Origin: Ceriagrion tenellum
Lineage: Eukaryota; Arthropoda; Insecta; Odonata; Coenagrionidae
Reading direction: 5' to 3'
Assembly: GCA_963169105.1 (NCBI GenBank)
Contig: OY720633.1
Span: forward strand, 158,425,780 to 158,489,779
Length of the DNA stretch: 64,000 nt
Each line of letters opens with the position of its first letter. Within the stretch, counting starts at the first letter, position 1. The notes under the pieces are model-generated. The model was not told the origin of the DNA. It worked only from the letters and a program-made list of their open reading frames with translations, and ran no database searches. A program made the position numbers and the translations under genes. Of the stretch, positions 1 to 11,609 are shown piece by piece.

Positions 1-530
1 GTGTGGAGGGAGGGGCAAGGAGACGGGGGGTGGGGAGTCCTCTCATTTCGGGAGGAAGGACGCTCATCAGACTCCGACGTCACTTCCCACCATCAACAAA
101 ACGAACCCCGCCCCCATCACCTCCCCTTCAAGCCATATCCAGCGGACCGTCCCCTTAAATCCGCAAGGACTCCCACGCTCTTCCTCCGTCCTGAAGTCCC
201 CGGCCCCCGTTCACGCGGGGGACACGTCATGCAAATCCCTCCCGCAAGACAAAAGTGTAGTATATGCAGTCACGTCGAGGCCCCGATGCACGCGCAAATA
301 CACGCGGACACACTGTCTCTCTCCCTCCGGCGTCCCCAGCGCCCGTGTTTACCCGGGTCTTCCACCAGCAAACGTTTCTTCGTTCGACATCCGTCAGCTC
401 CCCTCCTGATGACCGAAATTGCGACGATTTATGGGCATTCGCTGACGCCGCCATGATATGACCCCCAGACTCGCATCCCGCGCCGACCGAAATCGTCGTC
501 CGTCGGCGTTAGCAAGCATGCGCGACATTC
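1..530. other. CpG-rich, C-rich segment without a gene
   Basis: This stretch is rich in C and CpG, with short reading frames open on both strands. They have low-complexity composition and no recognisable domain, so I treat them as chance. A perfect POU octamer (ATGCAAAT) lies at 229-236, directly after a CACGT core. The composition resembles a CpG island or the edge of one, but no start codon with a splice donor stands out. Confidence 0.45.
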
Positions 531-2000
531 TGTACGGGATGAGCCGATGGTTTAAAATTTGTTTTAGCTTGAATAATTCTTTAACGTGACATTGACATGA
601 TACTATATCAACACTATGCTTCAGCAAAGACCCTTGATTCTTCAGTACGGTCCCTATTACGGCAAAAACAAAAAAATGCTTAGGAAAGTAATTTATGTTG
701 TTCCAGTATTATTCATTCGTAAGCATTAAGGAGAAAAAAAATACGCAGCAATAATAAATCACACGATCCATCTAAGGGCAATTCAAATGCGGGCGTTTAA
801 AAAGACGTTAAATTTATTACGGCTGGCCATCGGTGAAAACTATGCTTCATGAGGCGCTACAGTAATTAGCAATTTGAAGCAATTTTTTCTTTGTCAGTAT
901 AATGGAAGACAAAGCAAGAGATGCAAGTTATGACTTGCTTTAAGTTTTCAATGACCACCATGTACCTTTTAGCTTTGGATTACCTTCGACTCCAAATCAA
1001 CATTTAAATTTCATCGTTTAAACGAATGCACTCTTTTTTGTCTTATTTAGTGCAAGGACTCTTCGGCAAGTATAATAGAATTTCAAATAGATTTCATTAA
1101 AGCCTTTTAGGTAAAGTATGAATATAGTTACGGTAGTGAACGCCCACGAACGCTTTATCCATACGCTGACTGTAATGGAAAATTATGGGCCAAAACTATA
1201 CATATAACTATTTTTAGTTTACTTTGGAAATCGAAGAAAATAGACAAGAAATACACTCTTTCATCGTGTTTTATTGTCGCGGATTTACCTTGTTACCTGA
1301 AATCAAGCGGCGATTCTTACGGATTAACATCGTCGCATCGATACACCACGCACAGCTAGAAACGCACGCAAGCATACGATCACATATGGGCACGAACGCC
1401 GAGTTCACGCAGCCCTAATATCTCCCGAGGGTCGTCGTCGCAAATGCCCTTCCATCTCTCCCGCTATTTCTTCTCATCACACGGACGGCAACCCCGCCAA
1501 GCATCCGTCCTTTGATCGCGGCGATGCCACCAGCGACCGCCCCTATCCGTCGTCTATCCCTTCAAAACCACCTCCGCCTTACTCCGTCCCCCGAAAAGGA
1601 TACACAAGGGCCCCCGCACCCCACATTCAATGCCCTCCTCTTCAGTCGAAGTCGCCCCCACCGCGCGCCAAACCCTTCTCCCACGCAGTTGCGCCTGTCA
1701 ACGGATTAATCTCATCGGCACTCGACGCACATAAGGGGAATGTATGTGTGAGTGCGACTGTGTCGTCCTCTATGCGCCCCCTAGCCCTTCATCCCCCTCC
1801 CCGCCCTCGTGAGATGCGAGGGAAATCATCCCCTTATATACGTATGTGTAAGTGTCCGGGGAAGAGGAGGATGATGAGAGATACAGACAAGAGGACGACG
1901 GGAGGGAGGGCTGATGCCGAGACGAGAGATGGAGAGGAGGACATGGATGCGAACTCATGCAATGGAGTGCGTCCAAGATAATAGCGTAGTTCAGCACTCA
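531..2000. other. Intergenic: AT-rich, then C-rich, then GA-rich
   Basis: Positions 531-1225 are AT-rich and show no coding signal or repeat I can name. Positions 1430-1710 are C-rich with many CpGs. Positions 1855-1945 form a GA-rich purine stretch. The short frames here use low-complexity codons and match nothing I know. Confidence 0.4.
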
Positions 2001-2492
2001 AATCTACATCTACAGCTACATACTACCCTGCGAGTCGCCCCATGAGATCTACATCTACAGCTACATACTGCCCTGCGAGCCGCCCCATGAGCGTATAGCA
2101 GGGGAATTTATGACAACAGCCGTGTTAAGGAAAAAGATTATAGGGATGTGAAATGGTATTTTGGGATTGTTTCTAGTATTTTCATTGGAGCTAATTTTTT
2201 ATTATGGCGAATTATTGAGCGAGGAAATAATAGTACTTACCTGCTTGTAAATGAATCTCTCTAATTTTATCGCGCCTATCGGACCAAGAGATGTAGTGTG
2301 GCTTCAAAATTATATTCACTGTTACAATGAAACACAACCGTTCTGAACTTCTCAAGTGATCTCAAGTGCAGCCTCCGAGTCTCTAGCGGTTCGATCGTAG
2401 ACGTTTTTAACGATGAGCGCAGCTTCCCTAAATTTTCTATTCCTACTTCGATTACATCTTTCTGCGCAGGGTCCCAAATCTGCGACCTCACA
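2001..2492 (-). mobile_element. LINE copy A, 5'-truncated 3' end of a jockey/CR1-like non-LTR retrotransposon
   Basis: Read on the minus strand, this piece begins in the reverse transcriptase C-terminal region (IWDPAQKD near 2485-2460). It continues through a block matching copies B and C (the ETRRLH motif near 2385-2370), then runs through a 3' UTR to a (GTAGAT)-type tail at 2001. The UTR shares words with copy C at 46,537-46,800, including the CCCTGCGAGCCGCC stretch near the end. The protein is shifted and degenerate relative to the other copies, so it cannot be active. Non-LTR elements of this class make RNA that is reverse-transcribed at the target site, which explains the 5' truncation. 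The family assignment rests on the RT C-terminal motif. The exact clade is inferred. Confidence 0.7.
2002..2091. repeat. 45-bp tandem duplication of the LINE copy A 3' terminus
   Basis: Two head-to-tail 45-bp units (2002-2046 and 2047-2091) differ at only two positions. Each holds two ATCTAC-type tail units plus the conserved CCCTGCGAGYCGCCCCATGAG end of the element. LINE copy C has this end only once, so the duplication is private to copy A. It probably arose by slippage during target-primed reverse transcription or by later unequal exchange. Confidence 0.85.
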
Positions 2493-3774
2493 TTTCATAG
2501 GCCATTTGGCAATGAGGACGTGACGTAATCACGTTGTTTTCTATTTTTCGATATAATTCTGCGTTTAAGTGAAATCATAGCATGTTAAAACGATTAGAAA
2601 CTCAAATAATACAGAATGAGCTCATAACATCTTAATCGGACATCAACAGAGACAAGTTTAAATCCCATTTATACTATTATGCACTGAACATCAAAACATT
2701 AAATCGCCGTCAACGTGGCAGAAAAAAAAACTCGCCTAACTACTGATGACAACATAAATCACTGTTTTAAATACTATAAGGCGATTGTGCAGAATGAATT
2801 GGCAAAGCAAGAAGTGAAAAGAAAACGATGTTTTTTCCATCACCCGATGACAACACAGGTCGGAATCGTGTCGTCCACGTGTTTCATTAGCCTCACAGCT
2901 TCGAAAGAGTTTTACTGATTGACAGCATTCAAAACTATCGACAGCGCCATTATCTTGAGCAGGGTCTAGTACTAATCACAGTCGGTGATTTATCCCCTTC
3001 CCCGCTCGCTTGCATGTTCACTCACTCAATTTGCACTGGCGCCGAAGAGCCACTAAAGATGAAAAAAATGATGGTAAACAGTATTGGAGGGGGTGGGGGT
3101 TGGATCCAAATGGTTTCGGGCAAAATGGGGAGCGAACGATTGCAAGTGGTTTTTTTACAATTTTTTTATTTTATAAATTTCGTTTCCTCCTGGAGGCTCG
3201 TAGGGGTGGAGGAGGGAGGGGGGTATACGTGGAAAATAAAAAAAAGTGAGCGTTGTGGGGTGGGGTGGGAAGTGGGTGGATGTTTTTCAGGCGAGGAACG
3301 GTGGATGGGGGGGAGATGGGAGAAGGGGGATGCATTACGCCTGTTGGAATGAATTGGGACGGCCAGAGGTGCGAGAGGTGGTCCAGAGGGTCGAAGAGAA
3401 TGCCAGTCACATTATGGGATTCCTCTCGGTCACTGAGCCGGATACCGCAGAGTCGAATTATTTCAGAAACGATTAAATGCAGACAAACACACCCACTCGA
3501 ATCGGCACACGAGCGGGGGAACGAGAGAACTCCCTCGCACGTATGTGTGCACGTATGTATGTATGTACGAGCGATGCACGCCGGCAATCCACTCCCCTCT
3601 CGGTCCGCACTCGGGATTCCCGTCGCAATGAAGCTGGTTCACGCGCAAGTACAGCGTACAACCGCGGCCCCCTGTGGCGACGTTGGCTTCAACCCCCTTC
3701 CCTCCCCCCAACCCAACCCCTGCAGCGAGAGCAGGCGCGAGGTTCTTCCATTTCAATCGTGTTATAAAGCAAGA
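2493..3774. other. Intergenic, with a G-rich tract at 3080-3350
   Basis: 2493-3000 is AT-rich with nothing recognisable. 3080-3350 is strongly G-rich on the plus strand, with repeated G-runs interrupted by single bases. The frames that cross it in all phases are compositional artefacts. 3480-3770 is CpG-rich, with short ACGTATGT-type repeats near 3540-3565. No gene is supported. Confidence 0.4.
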
Positions 3775-4257
3775 GCACGATATAAGCATGCGGCTCTTGA
3801 TGCGCTTTCAACTGTAGATATAGGTTTTGTTAAACGTATAATAGGAAGGTTCTCCGATGAAAAAGACAAAGAGAGATGCTGCTTCGCTCTGGTTAGACCA
3901 CACCTCGAATACGCCGCGAGTATTTGGGACCCTGGTCAAACAGATTTAAACAAAAAAATTAATAAAATACAAAGGAAAGCAGCGCGCTACGTCAAAAACT
4001 GCTACGAGCGTATATATAGTGTCTCACAACTTTTAGAGGGATTAAGGTGGGAGCTCCTACAGACTCGGAGGCTACACGCTAGGCTTAGGTTGCTCAGAAC
4101 TGATATTTTTCAGAGCGACATAGAGAATATTATCATGAGTTCTCATTACATCTCTAGGTCTGGCAGATGCGATAAAATAAGAGAGATACACTGCCGAACA
4201 GATAGGTAAAAATCTCGTTCTTTCCGCGAACAATAAGCGACCATAAAAATTGAATAA
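3775..4257 (+). mobile_element. LINE copy B, fragment of the same non-LTR retrotransposon
   Basis: This plus-strand copy contains about 430 bp of reverse transcriptase 3' coding sequence and a short part of the 3' UTR. Homology to copy C (minus strand, 46,740-47,160) is strong across the coding part and ends about 30 bp after the matching GAACAATAAGCGACCATAA stretch. The terminal UTR and (ATCTAC)n tail seen in copies A and C are therefore missing here. Upstream of about 3775 the sequence is low-complexity and unrelated. The element is truncated at both ends and inactive. Confidence 0.8.
3781..4209 (+). pseudogene. Reverse transcriptase C-terminal fragment (LINE copy B)
   Basis: About 143 codons stay open. 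They carry the thumb/C-terminal signature of non-LTR retrotransposon polymerases: a FVKRIIGRF..KDKERCC segment, then LVRPHLEYAASIWDPG at about residues 37-52, then a basic KINKIQRKAARYVK helix and an ETRRLHARLRLL-like segment (here LQTRRLHARLRLLR). This region lies downstream of the catalytic palm. The palm motifs, the endonuclease and ORF1 are absent. The open frame extends upstream to 3253 only through unrelated low-complexity DNA. The protein family is clear; the piece is a dead remnant. Confidence 0.8.
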
Positions 4258-6280
4258 ATAAAATGTTGTCTTTGGTAACAATTTTCTTAAGGCATTTCCA
4301 ACTTGGTCATCCACGCCGATTCTCCCAATTCGTTCCACTTTTCATAATAGTTTTCAGGATGTGACACAAAACCCGCCTTTTTAGACAAACTAAAAGGTTA
4401 AAAAAAATCCAAAATGTTGCCGTACATACACATTCCAGGCACAAATAAAAAGATTTGTGTAAGGATGCGGGATTGAACGATCAAGAGCATGGGGAGAATA
4501 ATTGGGTGAGGTGTTATAATTCAATCCCAAGATATGCCAATAATTAGACACTCCCCTAGGTGTCCGCGATTCGGCGCAGCGATGAAATTTCTCCTTTGCC
4601 TGTTGCAGTGATTCGCCATGGAAGTAACTTAAACAGGTGCACCAGCGGCGGAATTGTTCAGAGGGTGGAAGGAAGAGGGAGGTCGTGCTAGACGCCAAAT
4701 GAGAAAAGAAATACATTTTTACTTATACCTAACAAACTGTTGATGCCGTTAGCTAACAACTGCCCTGTAAAACTTTCAGAATTTACAACAAGAATATTCC
4801 TTGGGAATTTACTTGGCGAAGTTGCCGTCCATTTCATTTTTCTAAACAGAAAGACTATTTCCTAGAGTATTACTGCTACTACGCCTTCAAAGCAGCAAGA
4901 TATCGCGAGGCAAATTATCACGCTCTAAATTCTTCCAGCGGTTAGCCAAAATATTGTCCCCGGAAACTTGCGAAGGGTGCCGTTGCTTCCCGCCGTCCAG
5001 CCTAGTGGACGAGATTGGGGGGGGAAGGAGGGGGGATTTAATTAAAGAATTCCGACATTTCGGTTGGGAAAGAGGACACTGCCTGGCATCGCCCCTGGAG
5101 CAAAGCTGCCGCGTGCTCCACCCAGATGTCACAAACACCTGTATTTCCTGGGTTTAATTATAAAATGACTAAAATGGGATGGCGTAGGGGGGCAGAAAGG
5201 ATGGTCAACGGGAAGTGATAGTCGATTATAATGCGTAAACATAAATAATCAAGTATAAAAATATCTCGCATTAAAAGAAAACAAAAAATGCAATACTTGA
5301 ATGCTGCGTAAACCTTTCTTTAGGCAAATATCACATATGAACTTAAAGCTCCACGACATACGCTCTAAAAATACGAGTGATATTTAAACATTGATGATTC
5401 CGGTTAAAAGCAAAGAAAACGAGGTAATAACGGATTTAAAATCCTAACGGCAGTAAACTGCTTATAAGGTAATTGAAAGGAATGATACAACCATCCACCA
5501 AAATATTATAGTTATTCTGCAGTACGTAAAACCTTAATAAAACGCACATTTACACTAAGTACATAGTACAGATCATGATTCGTAAGGAACAACCGTCCAC
5601 CGAACGTTTAGGGAGGTGTGAGGATTGAAAACACCAGTGTTTTCATTTCGGTCACAAAAGTTACTATCTATACACAATAATACCTCACCAAGGATGAACC
5701 AGCCACGACTTTTGACTGCCAGCCATTTTTCATTACTTGCAATATTTTTAAAAGACTTTTATGTATGGTAAATACGATGCACTTGAATGACCGACCGACT
5801 TTCCCACCCTACGAGATTGTTATTTCCGCTGAAAATACAACATAATAAAACTTGAAAACTAACCATAAAAGTGACATTTCCATAACGAACAATAAATTAG
5901 GATGAAATAAGGTTAGCCTACATGAGATACTTCGTTATTTCTGCAGCATTTACACGAACATTACGACCCAAAATCACAGTTAAAACTATACCTAAAAATG
6001 ACTCGTCTCTAATGACACTGTATGTACCAGCCGGTGCAGGCCAATGCTAATGAAAACTGATTTGACACTGTAATTTTCCTCTGAAAACAAAAATACATTC
6101 TCTTCACAATTTCGATATAAACGACGCCATTCCCAAACAGCGCTATAAGAGCATTCACGCAGTCAGTTGCGAGGACAATTGCCATCACCGTCTGGCAAAA
6201 CCATTTCCACCAACGGATCCCGATGCGACGGAACTCGATCCCGGCCATAATAATTTTATTTTCTCTCGATTCGATCCGGA
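4258..6280. other. Intergenic, mostly AT-rich, nothing recognised
   Basis: I see no coding region, RNA gene or repeat family here. A short G-rich patch lies at 5018-5036, and 5160-6000 is uniformly AT-rich. Reading frames are short and lack conserved motifs. Confidence 0.4.
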
Positions 6281-7960
6281 GCGAAGATGCCTCAACCAAC
6301 GAGGCGCAAATTAAATTCTAAAACAATATCCGTGCCCGGACGCATTCAACCCCCCCGACGTCTGGTCTCGCCACCTCACCCCCCCCCCTTCCGCCCGCCA
6401 CCCCCGGATGCAATCAGGAGTTGCAAAGCGGAGCAAAATGCTCGACCGGGATTGATTATAGCGCGGAGTCCACGGGGTGCGCGCTCGCGCGAAGGTGTAA
6501 AAGGAAGATATGACCCATTTCGCAGCGGCTAATCACATTAACCGGATGAGCCAAAGTAATCTGCTCGTCTGGCGCGCTGCTAAGCGGCGCAGAACCATAA
6601 AACATCCTTTAGGTATCCTGCATCGTTAGCAGGAGGCGGAGCAGGACGGAAGGCGAGGCGGGGGGATCCGGCACGGGAACTGATTGCGTCGAGTTAAGGA
6701 CCAGAAGGAGGCGCGGAGGGCGAGGCGAGGGGCGAGGCGAGGAAAGGCGGGGGAAGGCTTAATCCACTTTACGGATTAATTCGAACGAAATTCCTCATCT
6801 CTTCGACAGAAGTATTTTTTTTCATCTTATTCAAAGTGTCGATAAGTAATTGAGGAATCATTCCACACGCTGGGACTTCGCAAGGGGAGGGGGAAATGGT
6901 TGCGGAAAAGGGGGGTAAGAAGGTTGAACGCTCTTAAATCATTGCCGTCGCTAACGAGAGTAACGGCCTTCTCAACTTTCCATCCTTTCAAGCGCCCGTC
7001 GATAGGTACCTGGCGGTAACTTGCTACTTACGGGAGTAACGTGAAAAATTCACCAAGTTCGACGCCCTCCCTCCCTTTCCCACTCCTCCCCCAGACCTGT
7101 CCCAACCGTCTACTTGCTCCAACTCTCTTCCCTTCTGTTCTCCCGCATTTCTCGTCAAAAAAATACGGCTCGACAAATTTTTACCAAGCGTTCCCAGGGA
7201 AACTCCCCCTTCGGTGGGGGACACGCAAAAGTTTTCGCATATCGAATGAAACTTGGCGGACGACTGATTGATTCCAGAGAGCCCCCGAATCATTTCCCAA
7301 TCTCCATGGCGACGAGGCGGAGAGAGAGAGAGGAGGGGGATGATCAAGGGGGGGAGGGTGGGGTGGTGGGAGGAGCATTTGAAGGGAGAGAGAAAAATCG
7401 GGGAGACGTTGTTTCCACGCTATTTAATTCATGTTACGTTCGGCCAATTGACACTTGACACGTTTGACGAAAGAACGTTTTGAAACAGTTGAGATGTATT
7501 AATGGCATGATTGACGAGGCCCATCAGAGGGGGGGATGAGGAGGGGGGGCGAGATGGGGGCAGGGAGAACCGCTAATAAAACGTTGGGAATCACTGGTTT
7601 AGAATGGCGGGGCCAGAGCGAGAGAGGGATATGTGAATATTGGGCGGTGGCGGCGGCTGTGTACGCGAGCGGTGGTGGCGTTGGATGGGGAGACCTCATC
7701 GCGGTGACGTATGCAATCACTCATCCCGTAATTCAACCCGCAACTCAAACATTCCTAATTAGAGGAGGATGAGAGCTGGAGGGGAGGGGCGGTAAGCGAG
7801 GGCAAACAAAAACGGACAAGCCAGCAACTCACACCCACCCCCCAACCCACAGAAACTCCCCCTCCCCCATCCTTCCACGTCCTCTCCTCTCTCATCCATA
7901 CCTCACACTCACACCTACCTATATTATAAAACCATAGAGCGTCACACATTTACTGCACAG
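6281..7960. other. GC-rich, regulatory-looking block without a gene
   Basis: CpG-rich DNA at 6340-6760 includes a small GAGGCGAGG-type minisatellite at about 6715-6750. It is followed by an inverted pair of TAATCC sites and an 8-bp inverted repeat (ATTCCTCA at 6790-6797, TGAGGAAT at 6851-6858). 7040-7100 is C-rich, and 7310-7400 and 7525-7570 are G-rich. The reading frames in 7024-7480 overlap on both strands and come from low-complexity DNA. Confidence 0.35.
6759..6779. promoter_or_regulatory. Inverted pair of K50-homeodomain (Otx/Bicoid-type) sites
   Basis: TTAATCC at 6759-6765 and GGATTAA at 6773-6779 form a perfect 7-bp inverted repeat with a 7-bp spacer. TAATCC is the established core for Lys50 homeodomain proteins such as Otd/Otx, Bicoid and Pitx. 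Head-to-head pairs at short spacing can bind dimers. A TAATCAC site lies upstream near 6530. Function is inferred from the motif only. Confidence 0.3.
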
Positions 7961-9130
7961 TCGTTGCTCTAATAGCGACTCGTTTCCTGTGGATATGTCA
8001 ATAAGGTCGCAGATGCGGAGTAACCAACAGCAGCAGGAAAATTAATATCGAGTGCTGCAATCATGCTATCAATTCATTTAGGAGTATTCAAGTATGCAAC
8101 TATTATTCCTTAATTTTTAACGCGATAACGGAGTTTTTTTTGCTAAGTAGCCTACATGATAACGCACGAAACCTAATTTTGGCTACAGTGTTCTGCATAA
8201 GGCACAAACGGCCAACTAAACGAGGAATACTCCACAGTTGAAAAGCCTGCCGAAATATTGGCGAAATAGCCAAAAAGTGATGAATACAGCAATGACATAA
8301 TTTTTCAGCAGGGTCCTAAGAAGAAACTACATTAATTTGCACGGTTTAGGATGAGTCGGTTAATATTGTCGACAATTTCTGTAACAATGCTATTTCACCG
8401 TGAATGTTGGAATGAAAGAGTCCAAAATGGAAAAATATTCTAAAAGTTTACTTAAAAAATTATACATACAAGGTTCGGCATTTCTAAAAAAAATTAACTT
8501 AAAACTCTCCACTACAGTTCATGAGTGTTATTAAAAATGCATTTTTTGAAATGATACTTGCATTTTGAAAAAGGCATTCCTTCGCGCACTTCATTTTTCA
8601 TCACGTTCAAGTACTCAAACTGCCCAACCTACCCCTTCTCATCCCCTCCACTAACCTTCACTCTCCCTGCTGCCTTACCGCCAAAAAGTACCGAAATAAA
8701 ACCATCCACAAATCCAAGTTGCAGTAAAAAGACATTTTTCAAAAATAAAACTGTGTCACAGTCCACCCTAGATAATGGAGCAGTTTCTATATGCTGACAT
8801 GGCTTGCAGAGAAAGGTGAAATAAACGCTTTTTTCACGATCGTAGAACTTAAAGAAAGGCCAACATATTGGGTTCTTCGGTCAAGTGATTCCCTTCACCG
8901 TACGGCATTGGACGTGTTCACTGATTGGCTGCAAGTCAGTGGAAACACTTTTATCTTGGACGAACTTTAAGGCTGTATTTACTTTAACTGTAAGTCAAAT
9001 TTAGTTTTCAGAAGCAAGAAGGGACTTGAAAGCGCGAAGGGGATAGCAGTTTAACACCCACTCCGACATTTGGAGAACCTAACATGAAGTATACTCCATA
9101 CGGCCAACTAGTAGGCATCAAGTTTCAGAT
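7961..9130. other. Intergenic, AT-rich, with one copy of a short repeated motif
   Basis: This stretch is AT-rich and lacks coding signals. The segment at 8246-8276 (CCTGCCG followed by AAATATTGGCGAA) recurs in diverged form at 18,567-18,606. That suggests debris of a dispersed repeat. Confidence 0.35.
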
Positions 9131-9205
9131 AAATAATAACTGGATTAACCTGGATTAGAACCAGGGTCCATATTGTTAGAAGCCAGGACTTAAGTCACCA
9201 GACAA
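9130..9205 (-). mobile_element. Possible tRNA-derived SINE head
   Basis: On the minus strand, 9065-independent sequence at 9165-9149 folds as a perfect T-arm: stem CCTGG (9165-9161), seven-base loop TTCTAAT, stem CCAGG (9153-9149). The GGTTCTAATCC it contains is close to the polymerase III B box GGTTCGANNCC. About 30 bases upstream on that strand (around 9200-9185) is a GTCTGGTGACTTAAG stretch that could be a decayed A box or D-arm. No acceptor stem closes around it, so it is not a tRNA gene. A tRNA-derived SINE remnant is the best reading; a chance hairpin is possible. Confidence 0.3.
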
Positions 9206-10466
9206 ACCCAATCCCCCGCAAAGTTTACATTTATATAATGCTGCACAGTGTGCGCGTGTTTGTCTGCATTTGTGTACATGCAAGCTCGCATATGTATCTC
9301 GCCCAACACTTCACTTCCGGATAACCCCGGGCAGGGAATATATTTTCCTTCCTCACATTAGCGCGAGGGGAGTGGGGGGAGGTGGCAGGGCGAGGGGCGG
9401 CAGCGGCGACATACGACCTAATTAAGGCCACTTAGACCATGCTTAATTTCAGTTAGCGCCGGCGCCCCCGCAAGGTTTATTCATCCGGTGGGCGCCTCTC
9501 TACCTCCCCTCCCCTTGTCTCTTCACCCTGCCTCCCCTCCCCCTCTCACCGCTCTCTCATTCCACACTCAAACGAAACCAGACGATTCTTAAACACACAT
9601 GCACACGAGAGGACGGCTTATGCCTCTCCCGTATTTTTTCCTCCTCTCTCCTCCCACCGTTTACTCATTTGGTTCCTAATGACCAAATAATAAAAAAGAG
9701 GCATTAACTTCCCACCCCTCCACCGGAAATGGTTTAAGCTCGTAATGATCGACCAAGCGCCTGAATGCTGCGAAGAAGAGGGGGGTTGAGAATGAGGGAT
9801 GAACGGGCGGGGTGGTTGTAATTTTGCAAGGAAATTCCGTTTATTGCCGCCGGGAAGGAACGAACAAAATCACGAATTTTGTTACGCAGGTGTGCGAGGC
9901 TGGAGGCAAGCGTATTTTAGAAGACCTAAATACAAACTGTTCCAATATTAACGCTATCCAGAAAAGGATTTAACGTACCTATCACTGGCTACAAATATTT
10001 GCACTGCGATTATTTGTCCCAATGTCTTAAATCGCCAGTCCAACCTGGAACGATAGGCTCACAACAATCATACTCCCATATGTCTCTTAAATCCAAGTAA
10101 CGAGCACTTAACGAGAAAATTAAATTAAGAATAGTCTGAATTGTCAAAGGAATTAGAGGAAAGAAGACTCCATAATCTAATCTAAAAATGAGTCTAATTC
10201 GCTGTGCTTCGATTGACAATTCGGATTATTCGTTGATTTTATCCCTCCCCAAGTCACAATGGACCATCTTGTGAACACATCATTAAGGAACCAAGAACTC
10301 TATGACTTTAAGCAAGTTGTGATTTTCTCCCGCTGAGGAAGGGTTCTCATCCGAAAGCTTCCGAGAGCAGTGGACACCGGTGTCGCCATGGATCGCCTTT
10401 CTGTGAGTGTCCACTGATATACCTATCAATCCATCCCCAACCTCAACTTGTTGCTTGTTGCTAGCT

Positions 10467-10499
10467 TATATATGTGTGTATATATATATATTTTTTTTT
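10467..10499. repeat. TA/TG microsatellite ending in a T-run
   Basis: An alternating TATATATGTGTG run grades into (TA)n and then nine T residues. It is an ordinary low-complexity tract. Confidence 0.85.
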
Positions 10500-11248
10500 C
10501 AACAAAATCTGTTTACATTAACTATATACGTTATTTGAGCTAAAAATCCATTAACTGCCATTTAACAAACATGACGTACGACAACATGTTATATGCATTC
10601 TGAAGCATGTGAAATGTGATATTCATAATTATTTTGAATGAATTTTTTCGTGAGCATTTGTTGTGAACGCCAGCCAGATGCCAGTAAAAGTGAAGAGCAG
10701 ATTTTTCAGCGCAAATTATGAATTTCTCCCTCGGTTTGGGTCACTGTCAACTCGAGCGACAATTCGCTGTAAAAGGCGTCCGTCGGATAGGAACAAAGGA
10801 TAGCTTCTTCCCAACCATGCTCAACCATTCCTAATGATGTTTACTTGAGCAATGTCTTGGAATATTTTTTTCACAGCGGTACGCAGGACACAAAACGACA
10901 AGACGATTCAGTCAAAAAGGGACAGTATTTCAAATGTAGAAAATTTTCCCTACAAAATAACACCGCTCGGGTATCGATATTTGAGCTTTAAGTGATTGAT
11001 ACCAGAGTTACGAAGTTACAACCCAGGTCGCCGAAACTGCGAATTGATAGCTTGAGGCGGAACAGGGGAGTAAGTATTTTTCACAACCAACTACTTTTTA
11101 GTTTAAGAACGTTAAATGAAATAGGGATGTTCGAGTCCGAGTTTCAACCGCTCAAAAGCGCTTTTGACCGAGGTCGATAAGTGGTTGACAAATATTTTGT
11201 CTCGGACGTGTGCAATCTGGATTGACCAATGAATGTCACAATAATTAT

Positions 11249-11262
11249 TCACCAGGTGGCTG
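11249..11262 (+). promoter_or_regulatory. Weak CTCF-like site
   Basis: TCACCAGGTGGCTG matches the bilaterian CTCF core CCASYAGRKGGCRS at 12 of 14 positions. It shares its first 12 bases with the much better site at 22,353. Binding is inferred from the motif only. Confidence 0.25.
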
Positions 11263-11583
11263 AAATTTAATCATAAGAATGAGTGATGCCAGTGCTAAAA
11301 GCTGCAGAGGCAACAAACAATGAAATATAGCAACACATATTTATCACGGCACAAATGCGTGGAAAGCCAATTCATGACATTCTTCATAAAATCCGTGCAT
11401 ACATGAGAGCAATAAAGATGCTATAACCATCACCTCCGAGTAACATGGCGAACGCTCGCTCAAAATGAAATCCGTCTATCTCGGTAGAGAACAAGAAAGT
11501 TGGCTCATTACGGAAGTGATATTTTCCGTTATGCACAAAAGAGCTATACATGGACTTTGCCGAACGTTTTCGAAGGCCAAGCT

Positions 11584-11609
11584 ATTGGCTCCATCTGGAT
11601 GGAGCCAAT
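11584..11609. repeat. 26-bp near-perfect palindrome
   Basis: Two 12-bp arms (ATTGGCTCCATC and its exact complement) flank a central TG. It is the longest tight inverted repeat I found in unique DNA here. A second GC-rich inverted repeat (CCGGCCTTCCGGCC region, 11,611-11,624) follows directly. It could be a small hairpin RNA, a dimeric protein site or a cruciform. No transcript evidence is visible. Confidence 0.8.

Larger units (their letters stand above)
9206..11583. other. Intergenic with simple repeats and possible retroelement ends
   Basis: 9360-9410 and 9480-9660 are GC-rich or pyrimidine-rich. A 6-bp inverted repeat (TTTGGT...ACCAAA) spans 9668-9687. 10,320-10,440 resembles the end of a dispersed retroelement (see findings). 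A TA/TG/T tract occupies 10,467-10,499. 10,760-10,795 carries a GTCCGTCGGATAGGA phrase like the one at 57,324-57,338. No gene is seen. Confidence 0.35.

Noticed and set aside
3253..3774. N-terminal half of a 318-codon plus frame
   Set aside because: Only the part from 3781 is LINE protein. The upstream part is a chance extension through G-rich and CpG-rich low-complexity DNA.
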